DNA of 64,000 bases, taken from the NCBI GenBank assembly GCA_001599815.1, contig BCIA01000006.1:2792961-2856960 (forward strand). Reading direction: 5' to 3'. Below are positions 42,708-54,766 of the stretch, piece by piece. Position 1 is the stretch's first letter. The number at the start of each line of letters is the position of its first letter. Source of the DNA: Furcasterigmium furcatum. Its lineage: Eukaryota; Ascomycota; Sordariomycetes; Glomerellales; Plectosphaerellaceae. A program made the translations under genes and the position numbers. The notes under the pieces are model-generated. The model saw only the letters and a program-made list of their open reading frames with translations. It did not search any database and was not told the DNA's origin.

Positions 42708-43094
42708 GCTCAGTACATATCAAGCCAACAGCCAGTGAAAACATAGACTTAGATGAGCATGATTAATGAAATACTTTTCTGCGAGGACAACCTGCATTCC
42801 GAGGGTCATCAAGCGGGGAAGTCCCGGCGTAACACCCGATGCCAGCCCCTTTACCCCACGCGTTCTCCGGACCCCGAACATCGCGTACCCACCCCGCATC
42901 CGGGTGTTGATAGCCGATCGACAACCGTGCTCCACGGCCGTGTCTCAAGACTATGTGTAAGATGTACAATACCACAACCAGACTTCACTCACCTAAGAGA
43001 ACATTTTCTGGATCTGACAACCGCTAAGCTAGACTTGATTTCCACCTCATCCTCTACAGAGTCTGTCTCGAAGGCATCAGCATCAGCAAGCACC
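42708..43094. other. Short intergenic region between tandem genes
   Basis: 387 bp between the Bor1-like stop and the next start, both plus strand. The frame of the next gene is open upstream (from 42753), but that stretch has no dehydrogenase character, so it is taken as promoter and leader. Confidence 0.6.
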
Positions 43095-44067
43095 ATGGCG
43101 CTGTCAGTTGCCGGACAATACGCAGTCATCACCGGAGCAGGCTCAGGTGAGTTCCTCATCCCTCAACGCCTGGCCCATTCCTGATCATATTCCAGGCATC
43201 AACTTCGCCTTCGCGAAGCTCCTCCTCCAGCAGGGCTGCTCCGTCATGATTGGCGACCTCTCCCTCCGCCCCGAGGCCCAGGACCTCCTGAAGCAGTACC
43301 CCCATCCGCCGCCCAGCCCGGGCCAGCCCTCCGCCGTCTTCCACGAGACCAACGTCCGCTCATGGGCGCAGCTCAGCGCCCTCTGGGCCCATTCCCTCGC
43401 CACCTTCCCGCAGGTCGACATCGTCGTCCCGGGCGCCGGCCTCTTCGACCCCCCCTGGTCCTCCTTCTGGAACGCCCCCAAGACCGCGACGTATCAGGAC
43501 TCCCCGAGCCGCGACCCGTCCGACGCCGACCCGGGCACCTACGCCATCATCGACGTCAACCTCACCCACCCCGCGCGCCTCTCCCAGCTCGCCATCGGCT
43601 ACTGGTCCCAGCGCCAGATGCCCGGCAACCTGCTCCACGTGAGCAGCATCGCGGGGCACACCGTGTCGCTCGGCTCGCCGCTCTACTTCGCCACCAAGCA
43701 CGGCCTGACGGCGCTGGTGCGCAGCCTCGGTGACCTCAAGGAGACCCTCGGCGTGCGGGTGTCCGCCGTCGCGCCTGGCGCCGTCATGACCCCTATGCTG
43801 CTCGAGGACCCGTCGAAGAAGATGTTCCTCGCCGACGGCGGGCGGGAGCTGCTCCTCGACCCGGAGGAGGTGGCCAGGGCGATGCTGCAGCTGTGCGTGG
43901 ACCCGGAGTACGGCGACGGGACCATCCTGGAGGTCACAAAGGGGGAGACGAGGGTCGTGCCGCTGTTCAACGCCGATCCGCCGAGTGGGGTTGGGTCGAT
44001 GCTGCCGGGGTACGCGGAGGAGGCGAGGGCGTTGAGAGAGTGGATCAAGCAAGGTGTTAAAGTGTAG
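43095..44067 (+). CDS. Short-chain dehydrogenase, 15-PGDH-like
   Basis: A 307-aa oxidoreductase in two exons, 43095-43146 and 43196-44067 (intron 43147-43195, 49 nt). The short first exon carries the cofactor motif: MALSVAGQYAVITGAGSG, completed to TGAGSGI across the junction. Then come an acidic residue in MIGDLSLRP (favouring NAD over NADP), VPGAGLFDPPW, IIDVNLTHPARL, the catalytic Ser in HVSSIAGH and YFATK (Tyr and Lys). The substrate loop and C terminus resemble fungal relatives of NAD-dependent 15-hydroxyprostaglandin dehydrogenase, but the true substrate is unknown. The start at 43095 has a good context (CACCATGGC). Codon third positions are almost all C or G, more extreme than in neighbouring genes. 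Confidence 0.88.
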
Positions 44068-47000
44068 GGCATGAGAAGGGACAGGGAGGATCAGATGTTG
44101 GCTTTTCACGGAGATCGTATCAAGATCATGGGGGCCAGGGGCAACTTGGACATGCCAAGAGATGCCAGATCTAGAAGCTCCGCGGCTCCTCAGCATCTCC
44201 TGTGCCTTATTTACACACTAGCTCTCTACCTATTCACACGATGGAATATTCGAGGCTCGAAGACCAGTCACAGCCTGTGTTGGCTGACAGTATCAAAAGG
44301 CTACGAGTATATGGAATGTCATACGACCGTCAAAATCAGCTGCCAGCCCGGACACTATCCATCCCAAATACCAGCTCATCCGGTCTGTCTGACAGTAACG
44401 GGGTATAAGCTCACCTGTGACCAGACCCACGGATCGAGGCTCTCGGCCAAATATCAGATGGAGAGCATCATCGTGGGCGGAAATCCATGCTCTCAGGCCC
44501 GCTCAAAACACTTCAGGGAGGGGGTTTTCTCACCGGCCAGATGCTCTCAACAACTGTTAGGTCTTACAACAGCGGGCGCAATTTGAAATATATCCTTTGA
44601 CCTCACCTCGATGACGACGCCGAACGTACACCAGGACGCCAATGCCGGCGTACCTCGAGCCCGCACGTGTCGTCATGATCCAACTCTCCGACTGGGAGAA
44701 CATCCTCAGATATGGCTAGGAAGTACCCCCAACGTACCCCGGGGCTCGGCCATCGAGCGCCGCCGCTCGGCACCGAAGTATGGGCTGCTTATCAATATGC
44801 TTTCCAAGAAATAAGCTTGAATCTATAATCACCACCCCGGGCGCTCTGACAAAGCTGTCCACGACGTCAGGTACCTCTAAAAGTAGGGTCCGGGAGTCAC
44901 GCCAGAGGTAAGGCTACAGGCTATGTCGGTAGGCGCCGAAGAAGATGCACAATGTGCTCTTCCATGCATACGCCCTGCCTCCGATGCCACTCGGACTGGG
45001 GAACGGGTATCGGCAGATCATCGACATCAAAGGACCCTTCGGGGTTTGAGTGCCGTGGAGGCGTGGCGACACCCAATGTCGAGCACCCTCGCCGCTCTCG
45101 CATTCGCTTGAGGCCGAGAATAGTGTTTGCCTGAATCGAGAGCTCGTCAAGCGAGCCCTTTGCTTCTGATGATCGTCGCCGTCTCGACCCCCCATCCGGG
45201 CCGACTGGATGCCCAAGAACCCCGTTTCTCACGATGCAATGAAACGGCGCTCGGGCGAACAAGTCAACCGTTTACCCGCCATGGTGGGAGCCTGCCATGC
45301 TGCCCTGCGCTCTTTGAGCCCCCTTTCAACCTTGCTCCGCCGTCGAGTCGACAACGTCCTTGACGTCAAGAGTGGCGCGCTGCTTTGGTCTTGGAAAGGC
45401 AGCATTCCCCGATTTCGATGCCAACAGAGTTTCAACGGACCACCGCCCAGGCCATGCCAGTCCCCGCAGCTATGCTGTAAATAGCGGAGAGGTAGCGCCA
45501 TTGGGAGGCAAAAGACGCTGAGGCTAGGGTTCCGATGCGGCAAATAGAGGGGCAGGACGAGCGCACGCGACGGTCGTCGGGAGAGGGGCGCCGTCCTGAG
45601 GTCAAGGACAAGCGGCGGCGGTGATCGAGGCCGCATGCGGAAAGCTGAGCTTCCAACGTCATCCCCGGGTGTATGTCTGCCGTAGGGCTTATCAGGCCAC
45701 TGAGGCTGCGCTAAAAGGGGTCCAGAGGGGGCCATCCGCACAGCAGACGGCGCATGTTCGGCCTGTTATCGACAAGTTGACCCCGTGGGAGGTTCGAAGA
45801 TGCGCTCGCGCCCCAGGTCGCTGGAGCAGTCCCAAGATGGAAAACGATTGCAGACCAGCAAGACTGACTGCGCAAGTATCTCCCCGTGGACGACGACGTC
45901 CGCGGACAGGGAGTTAAGCTGGGAGCGACAACGCGTAACTGCAGTACGCTTACTTGAGCACAGATCTCGTCTCGTCGCATTCCAGATATGGCAGGCCCGA
46001 TGATAAGCTTACCGCAAAGCGGAACTTTCCACGACTCAAGACGCCCGCCAGCACAGCGCGTGCATGAGACAAGCTTTCCCGGTGCAAAGGGTTCACGGCG
46101 CCGTGCGCGTCGGAAGGCGGCTGCCGGCAACGCGGCACCGGTATCGGTTTCTTGTCATCAGGGCATGAGCTGGATGGGAGCTTCGCTGAAGAAGCAGAGG
46201 GGCTCACTCACCCCTTCAAGGAGGGGCAAGGAACGCACGCCACTTGCTGGTGCCAGTAGAGTTGGCCTGATCTATCGGGGCGCACAAAGGAGGGAGCGTG
46301 AGAAGGACGTTGTATGGTGAAGGTCCAAGGTTTGGGCGCAACTCTATCCTCGATATGTCGAACCAACGTGTCTGGACCCCTTGTGGTCCCCTGCTGGGCA
46401 GGGCAAGGTTCCCCATAGTAGGAGACAGCCATCATGTCATGTGCGAAGGCTGAGAGCTGTGGCTGGCGCGCTGGGGGCTCCCATCTCTCTCATGACACTT
46501 TCCTATGGCGGCGCGGGGGATTCATTTTGAGGGGGCTCATCGGGCGAGAGACGTGGATCGAATACCCCGAGGCGGCGAGTGAGTGGCATGTCTGTACGAG
46601 CGAGCGCGTCAATTGGAGATGACTTGCCAAAACAAGATAACCATAAGTAGAGCAAAGCGGCCCCGAGCCTCTCGGGCGGCAGCCAAGCAGGGCTATGCCC
46701 TTGTTTCTGCTCTTTCGGGACGAGAGGCCATCGCGGGGCGGCTGCCTGGGCGGACGCAATGGTCGTATATCGCGACGATGTGCGAGCCCCAAAATTACGA
46801 GCCACCCGAGGTACGCGTATGTACTTACGAGCTGTGCTTCATTGGGGGGGAATGCGACGATGGCCCGGGCGAAACGCTTGACAGGGGCTGACTTGGCGTT
46901 GACCACCATCGTAACCACCCGCCAATCGCTGTGTTTCCAGGAGTGCGAGATGGGTAAGGGTGCAGAGGGGGGTCGACGGGGTGCAAATGTCCAACAGACC

Positions 47001-48711
47001 ACACCCACCCATGATGGTTATCCGTTATGGTAATAGTGAGCTGCTGCGAGCTGGCTGGGAGCTCTCAGATCCCTGGGACAGCAACACCCCCCTCCAGCGA
47101 GGAGTGTCACACACACCAAAAAGCAAATGCCGCCGCCGCGCGCCTCTTCCCGCTGCCAAGCGACGCAACCACCTGGGACCGCCTCAGGCCACGCAGCGCA
47201 GACAAGAGTCCGAATGCGAAGGGGGGCCGACAAGGGGACCCCGAGACGGGCACTGACACGTCCCCTCGTTCACGTCGGGGATCTCGCGAACCCCGGCGAA
47301 GAATCGGCGAGTAAGGTGTGTAGATCATTGGGCCTGTGATTCCTCTGGCAGGAGAAGCACAAGTATCGACAGGTAATCGGGATGGATAGGCATCAGGATG
47401 GGAACTCAGGGATGGCGCACGGCGGCATTGCAAACCATCAGGGGCGGGCTGTCGAGAAGCCCGAACACCGACCCCGAAATCCCCGTCGTGCATCTCCGTT
47501 CGGCCTCGTGGGCACTTTGAAACCCGATTCAATTCCCAGGCCATGGCTCTGGACAAGTACGTGTGCAAATGTTCCCATGCAAAGGTGCTGCTGTGTTGGG
47601 TGCGAGACGGTTACTGAGCGATCGGGATTGCGTGCTGTATGCAACCCCGAAATGGACTCGACTCGGGTTCCTGGGATCGGATCCGATCATGCCTGCGCAC
47701 AGCGACTGGAAGCTCCCTGGGCTGTGGAGGAACAAGCTTAACCACCTCACCGACTCAGTCATCCCCCCGGTGCGGATCTCCCTTGGACAGATGCCATGCC
47801 CGCCGCTTGATGACATGACCGACGAGTCCCACCGTGAAGACTTTTTCGCACTCGTCTTCATCTGTACGTAGGGCTGGGTCTTTGGATGGAGAATACCGCG
47901 CGTGGGCACCAGGGTGCTTGCTTGCTTTCGGTTTCGCTCTCGCAGAACGGGCCCCCTCTGAATCCCGTCCCCGTCCCGCCATGTCGGCGCCGTCTTCATG
48001 CACTGAGACCAAGAACTTCTAGAACGCAAACGTCGACTCGATACCCCTGTCGCACGCCCAGCCTGCAATCCCAAATCATGACGTGGAGCCAGTGGCTCAG
48101 CGGGCTTTGACTTGGCCCTGCGGAGCGGCTTTTGTGCTTGACCGAATTTCCGCTTTCAGGGGCTGCCGTACGAAGCTGCGTGTCAGGCTGAGTGAGACCG
48201 ACGGACAATCAGCAGAAGCGAGAAAGGTCCGAATCCAACGACTTTTTTGAGGTGCAAAACTGGAGATTTGATATTTCCGGCTGGCCAGCTTCTCTGGAAG
48301 CATTGGTGCACAGCATTCGACACCCATCGAATGAGGAAAGAGGTTGTGCGCAAGGACGACGCTCTCCTGTCGCCGTCGTATTGCTGCACGCGAGAAACGA
48401 GGGAGAAATCCGACCAGAACCCCTCCTTTTGCGCCCAACCCAAGGGCGGAGAGGGGGGTCACCCTCCTCAATATGTACGCTCCTTTGCTGTGTTGTACAC
48501 TGAGTGGCACTCCACTCTTGTCATAAACCATCAGAAATCAAGCAAGTCCATCTTCCTTTACCCAGCCCGTTTCGCGCTGCGGCCAATGTCCGCAGTCTCA
48601 AACCCAAAAACGCCGTGCGGTGCATCGTGAGATTGTCCTAGTCCGGTTCCGTCTTCCCAAGAGTGTACGCCGTCTATCCCAGTCCGGGGAAGTGATTTGG
48701 GCCCACTGCGC
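44068..48711. other. Very long intergenic region, no gene seen
   Basis: About 4.6 kb between a plus-strand gene end and a minus-strand gene end; since both genes end here, no promoter is required. No protein family, tRNA, rRNA or transposon signature was found in six frames. GC content and composition look ordinary, without the AT-richness of repeat-induced mutation. Frames such as 45229-45741 minus and 48097-48531 minus seem to be chance. It could hold a non-coding transcript or lineage-specific genes with several introns that cannot be seen by eye. Confidence 0.45.
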
Positions 48712-49851
48712 TCAGAGGCGCATCGGTTCCGCATCGTAGCCTGAGTAGATCATCGGATCGCCCATGCCCATCATGACGTCTGGGTTGGGACATGAGAGCA
48801 TGTGAGGCTTGATGGTACCAAATTCGGATTCCATGAGGCCTTGATTCAAAAGGTCCATGTGGTTCATGGACCCAGTAGTTGGGATGAACTGTTGCGAAAG
48901 ATCCATCGAAGCGACTCTTCCTGTCGTCCACTGGGCAGGGAAGCTGGGCATGGCCTGGGATCGGCTTGGGAACATGGCGGCTGCGTCGACGGGGGAAGGA
49001 ACAGAATCGACGTCGAGGCCGTCGTATCCTCCGAAGCTCTGCGGTGACATTGTCATCATGTTGCCGTTGCCGAAAACTTGCTTTCTGTAGTCCGTCTCGA
49101 AATCGGAGTGGTCTTGTTCGGAGGGACTCGATCGGTCAGAGAGGTTGCAGCTCGACTGCGACTCCATCTCGCTCTTGCCGGTCCTCTCGACGACGTCGAG
49201 CTCCTTCTGCTGTTCCTCCAGCTGGCGCGCCAGCTCCACCATACCGGCCTCATCCTCTGGGAAGACTGAGTGGACGGGAAGATCGATGTCGCTATTGGGC
49301 CGAATGCAACCGAGCTTCGAAGCAATGTTGTGAATGACAGGCTGTCCACGGTCATTGAGCTCCGGCTCGCCGAGATCCCATTGTTGTTGACTCCTGACCA
49401 TGGCATAGAGCTTGTGTACGGTGGCGACGAGGGCGAACTGGGTGTGCTCCAAGACCTCGGCGTATCCCTTGGGCAGTTGCTTGTATTCAGTCTTCTTGCG
49501 GATGCCGGCAGTACAAACAAGGCCATCGTCCTTGCATCGCTTGCAAGGGAATTCGCCATCACACTGGGGTTTCCGACGTTAGCGTTCGCTTCGACACCGT
49601 GGCCAGGAGACAAAGTGGTGGGGGCATACCTTGGTCTTCTTCATTCTACACCTCTCACAGGCTTTCCAAACCCTCTTGTGCCTGCCATCGGAGATGCCAT
49701 GGGCGACATGGTCGTGGTGTGCTGTGGCACTATGTGGGCTAGAGCGCTTCGAGGTGTGACGCTGGGGCTTGAGGACTTTGGATGAGGAGCTCTTTCTGGA
49801 GCTCTGAGACTTTTGATCCTCCAGAGGAGGAGAAGGAAGACCGCCACCCAT
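48712..49851 (-). CDS. Zn(II)2Cys6 transcription factor (Fcr1-like)
   Basis: A DNA-binding regulator of 357 aa. Two exons read leftward: 49851-49630 and 49563-48712 (intron 49564-49629). The intron splits the zinc cluster: exon 1 ends VWKACERCRMKKTK and exon 2 begins CDGEFPCKRCKDDGLVC, giving CX2CX6CX5CX2CX6C. Next follow the linker GIRKKTEYKQLPKGYAEVLEHTQFAL and a conserved block GQPVIHNIASKLGCIRPNSDIDLPVHSVFPEDEAG. The rest is rich in Ser, Met and Gln, like an activation region. It lacks the large fungal-specific middle homology domain. The arrangement matches the small fungal group often named after fluconazole resistance protein 1; the regulated genes are unknown. It stands alone in more than 9 kb of otherwise empty DNA, often a sign of complex regulation. 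Confidence 0.9.
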
Positions 49852-52800
49852 TGTGATTGAGTAGACTTGAGGTAGGATATTAAGAGAGGCAAATGGTGTA
49901 AGAGGTACTGCAGGGTGGTGAAGAGGTGGGATGGGTGGCAGGATATAAGTGAAGCACAGAGGGTGAGGTGGTGGGGGGGTTCAAAGGGGTCTTAGTGAGG
50001 TAAGCCCCGGGCTCAGTCGGGGAGACGTATTGTTCAGCACCAAGCAGGCACCCAAAATTAAAGGCCAAGGATCCTTGAGCTTGTTGCAGGGGTGGTGGCA
50101 GGAGACCCGAGAAGGGGCAGCCCAAAGACTCGGCCGATTAATAATGAACAGGGAAAGGCGTGAGAGGGGTGTGGGTGTGAAAGGGACTGGCTCCGTTTTG
50201 CTGGTGCTGATACAGCGACAGCGGCCGGAGGCTTTTTTTGGTCCTGTTTGAGTTCGGGCGTGGAGTTTAGTCCGCTTAATGGCAATAACGGTCGGTACTC
50301 TTTATGTCCGAGAAGCGACAGTTGGGGAGCTGGATGCGTCCAGACGGTACGTGACGATGAGCCCGTCCAAGGTAGCTCAGAGTTTCGAATCTCGTTGGTC
50401 GAGTGTGTCAGGTTGCTAGCGGGATGGGATGCGGCGAAGGGCAGCTGCTGGCGTTTTCACAGCTGCGTGTGAGGTGATGTCTGTCTGTCTGATTGCAGCG
50501 TGAACTGAGGAGAGTTGTCGGCCCCTTTTCGAAGGTCGATCACATCAGGGGTTGGGCGTGGACAGAGGAGTGATGATTGATAGGCAGGAAGCAGGTGGCC
50601 TGTCAAGAATGTCTTCGCATGAACAAGGCGAAGTAATTAGATTCTGGTAGAAGGGATCCTGACCATCGTGGGACCCTGGCCGGGCGAGGATGTCTATATA
50701 TTCCTTCGAGGCGCGAAACATGGCATTTGCATGCTTGGGAGCCATGATGAAAGATGCAATGCCCTGCTTCCAAGGTACATGGAGTACGTGTTGATCGGGA
50801 CGACAGACGTACCCGTGCGGTCGCGTCGCACATTTCCATCTTCCGCGGTGGAGCAGTGTGGTGGAGGAGTCTCGCAAGCGCGCGGGAGGACCGAAGAGTC
50901 ATCAGCGGAGAAGCTAGCGAAAGAAGCCATAGCTGGGCGACGCAGAGTGTGTCCGCATCGCACCGGAGTCGGGGTGATGGGGACAGCCCGGGTACATGCC
51001 GGTACATCGGGCCTTGGGAAGCTCCCGACCGCTCAGTAAGCCCCACAGCACCCTGCGGGCCTCAGCGCACGGGACAGACACCGGACGGTGAGGTGAGCAG
51101 GTCTAGCTTGTTGGTGACCGAGTCACAGCCTCGTTTGCAGCGTATTCCCGTCCTCTTTGTGGAAGTGGCCTGGCCAGCGCGCAAAGCAATGTCGATCCTG
51201 CAGACTGATATGGTACCCCTGTGATGCGGAAACGCGGCATCGGCGGCGGAGGCCGCAAGCCCGGTGGGTTACTGCCGACCCGGGACGGGAGGTCACTGTG
51301 CTGTTCAGTCACTGACAAGGATTTGCAGGCAGGCTAGCAAGCTATCATGCCGGGCATCAATAAGGCTTCGAGGCATGAATGAGCGACGTGGTTGAATCAA
51401 CAAGGTCGGAGTCGATGACGATCTGTGCATGGCCCAGGCGGCCAGCTGTTGTCCATCTCGCCGGCCAACCCCTGCATCGAACTGCCGAACGACGGGCATG
51501 CTTGTGATGTTCCTTGGCAGACGCTGTGATGATTGCTCTCGGCGGTCTCAGTTCAGAGAGCACTAGCGTGTCGTTCTGTATTGTTCCCGGTGAGGTCGAA
51601 GGGAACAAGTGAAGTACTGTCTGTATGTACAGTATGCTGGCTGGAAAAGGGCCGGAGCAACCAGGTCAGGCCATCGGGAGGATACATTGTCGACAGTCCG
51701 GTCAGCTCCGGGGGGTAGATGTCGCCGGCGTCGAAAGTGTCCGAGTCATGGGAAACAGTGAGGGAGTGCTTGTTCCTGAATCTGGCAAGGCGAGAAAAGC
51801 TCAATGCCGTCAACGTCCATCACTGTCACATTGTGACTCCACGTCTGGTGGCTCAGGTAAGCACGGGTGGATCTTGATACTCAAAGTGGGGGGCCGAGGC
51901 ATTTGTAATCGGCGAGAGAAAAGGGAAGGAACTTCCATCGCCGAATCGCGCTGATGAGTGAACGGAGCCGCCTTCCTCGATCCCTCGGCAGCGTTAATAG
52001 CGGGAAGAACCTGCAGAGTAGCAACTGCCATACTCCATAAACTTACCAATCCAGTGCAATGGGAGGCAGGAGCTCCCGTCTGGACCCCTACTACACCCCC
52101 TGCCGGTTCACGATCGCTGTGGGAATGAAAAGGGGACCCAGCCTCCATCTCCAAACCATCACCAGATTTTCAAATTCAATGGGCCCCTCAGCATTCCCGC
52201 CCCTCTTGCCGGAGGGATCAATTGGCTTCCAATAACACCCTTGTACAGCTCGCACCCATGAATTTGCATGAGAAGAGAGTCCCGTCAGCCACAGAAAACG
52301 CACCCGCCAATAGTCGCTGTGGATGATATCATGCTGAGTCGATGTCGATCGAACAGGAGGTTCACTTCGTCCTACCAAAAGGGGCGTCCGAATCTGGACT
52401 CATCTTCGAGCCATTGGACCGAAAAAGCTTACCTGCTAGCTTGTGGGCCGTCTGATGAAGAGCATTGTCACGGCCCCGTCCCTCGTTGTACCATCGGGGA
52501 TTTTGAAAGGCGACAGCCCTCGGCGCCGCCTAAGACCGACCCCGATCGAAGTCCGTAGGGCGTGGATGACGTCCCTTCGGCCCTACAGCCACGTTGACTC
52601 CGTCCCTCCTCCTCCATCATCACGGTTCCTCTCCAGGCAAACAAGGGTCTTCTCGGGCTTCCCAGGGCGACGGTTCCGTCAGCCGCGATCGACAGGCCGG
52701 CCCACTGCTCGAGAATTTCTTGTCCACCATCAGCAGATATCACGAGGACATTGAGCCTTTTACCACTGTACATCAGCCTTGGTCCGCGGCATGTTTCTCA

Positions 52801-54766
52801 CTCGGCCGAGAGCGTTGGAATCTTGGATCGGTCGCTTGCCACCCACCACGCCGGCATCAAAGACCACATCCACACCACGCCTCATGGACAGCCACCCACC
52901 TGCGTACTGCATGTACTTTTCTCACTGGAGTCTACTGCCCATTTGATGACTCGAGCACGACGAGGGAAACCCCTGGGAATAATGTCAGATTCTGCGGCCC
53001 TTCAAATCAAGGCTTACGGCATTTGTCAGATCAAAGTCCGCGCACCGCTCACCCCCTCCGCGGACTTGGCCGGCCCCCCGCGGCGCTCCGCTCCACGATT
53101 GGTGCCGTTATCTTCTACTTGGGTTCCTGAACATCTTCGTCAATCCGTTGGCACCCGTCGTCTCAGATCCAATGCCCAATCATTCGCCGTGGCACGAGCC
53201 TCGTGATGGTCAGGCGAACCCCCTGGCATGAACCTCCCCTGCGATCTTGGCCGCGTTGTTGTCCGCACCAGATCCGCAACATGCTGCCGTGTTACTTTTT
53301 CCTAGATTGCCATTATGAAACGGCATGTCTGTCGGCCCCGACGATGGTCGGCGGGACGCGGAGGCTTGATCGGTGCGTCTTGTGATGCCGCTCCGCCGGG
53401 GAAGGAGACCACGAGGTTTTGGCGTGGGCATCATGACATCCGCACTAGTTACCACCACTTACACGGCGTGAGGCACCGACAAGCTTCGGTGACATCTATA
53501 TTTCCTTTACTTGAGTCCTACCGAGCTCCTCGTGGATGCAAAACTACAGCCATGCTGGATGCCGGGCTCACTGCCACGTGTTTAGATCCGCAAATGCAGC
53601 CAGGGGCACGCAGTGAGATCACGGAGCACCGACCATGTCTCCAGGCAAGCTTGGGATCCTCTTATCACATGTTCTAGAATATCTGAACGCATCATTCAGA
53701 GAAGAACCTCTGGAGGTGGCACCACCCAAACGGCTCGGCAGCAGGTTCCGCGGTAGCGGCCGTCGGCCTCCACCAAGGACCCGAGCTTTTACTTACGTAC
53801 CGAAAAACGACTCCGTCCAAATGACGGGAACCGCATTGCGAGCCTCGTCCGATCGACCAGTACCACATGGTACCTGCGGGTCTACTCCTCCAAGAGCCCC
53901 GTGCCGTGCTGCTTTTGTTCCGTTCGGTGTTCTAGCGCGGGAAAAGATCGAATCGGTCTTGGCAGGGAGCCTCTGGTTCCTGTCCGAGAACCTGGTCTTC
54001 CCGCCTTGCAGATTCCTCCTGCATGGTTCTGGAGCTCTCCGCACATCGCCCCTTGAGGTTGCCGATGCGCGCTGCCGCACGCCGGCCGGAGGACGTCATA
54101 GCCGTTGAGTATCTGGTGATCCCAGGGAGACCAATATTGCCTCAGTTTAAGGAGAGGTTCAAGAAGCCGTGTAGCCGATTGAGTGTGCTCCTGGCTCCGG
54201 GAATATATCGAGGTTCGGGGTTTGAGCTATTTGACCGTGACCGCGCCATGACCAACAACAACAAGAAAGTCGTGTTGGCCTGCGTGACTTTCTTGCCCAT
54301 GGAGGACCCTGCAGTTGACGATGGTGGATGTTGCATCCGGATCGGAACCGGGTTTAAGACTCATGTGATGCTAGCCACATCGCGGCATCAAGATCCTTTT
54401 GGCCGAGGAAACGGCCATCTCAGAGTGCCGCTGACCTTACGACCAGGATATCGAGATCGTCAGGGTTGGGCTGCATGGCCATTCTATTTCCGCGGCGAAA
54501 CCCCACGACTGATTAGGAGATGCCGGCCAGGATGCAGGAAGATGTCGGGAAGAAACAGTAACGCTTTCATCTACACATTCATTGACGGAAGTTTGAGGGC
54601 TTACACTACAAGAGAAGTCTATACCCCATGATGCCGCCCGGCTGGCCACATGATATTACTTGATTGACGGGTATCTTTATATCATTTGTTCTACATCTAG
54701 CTATACCAACACTAGCCGCATATCAGGCTAATAGTCACCTCTATTCGAAGGCACAACAAGCGGACA
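49852..54766. other. Very long region upstream of the Zn2Cys6 gene, no gene seen
   Basis: About 4.9 kb. The first about 500 bp should be the promoter and leader of the Zn2Cys6 gene (minus); a TATAT-like element lies at about 49941-49948. At 50370-50400 a TAGCTCAG followed by TTCGAATC recalls tRNA promoter boxes, but the spacing is too short for a tRNA. The frame 54023-54631 (202 codons, plus) is the longest here and lacks any signature. No transposon or rRNA was recognised. Confidence 0.45.

Noticed and set aside
43360..44196. Minus-strand frame of 278 codons
   Set aside because: Shadow of the plus-strand short-chain dehydrogenase, opened by its extreme GC3.
44068..48711. Decayed transposon or repeat-mutated DNA
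   Set aside because: No terminal repeats, no transposase-like frame, and base composition is not AT-shifted.
50370..50400. TAGCTCAG followed by TTCGAATC, like tRNA A and B boxes
   Set aside because: The boxes are only a few bases apart and no acceptor or anticodon stem can be drawn.
54023..54631. 202-codon plus-strand frame upstream of the thioesterase 3' end
   Set aside because: No domain, mixed composition with many Arg and Pro, and no splice or promoter support; could be real but not supportable.
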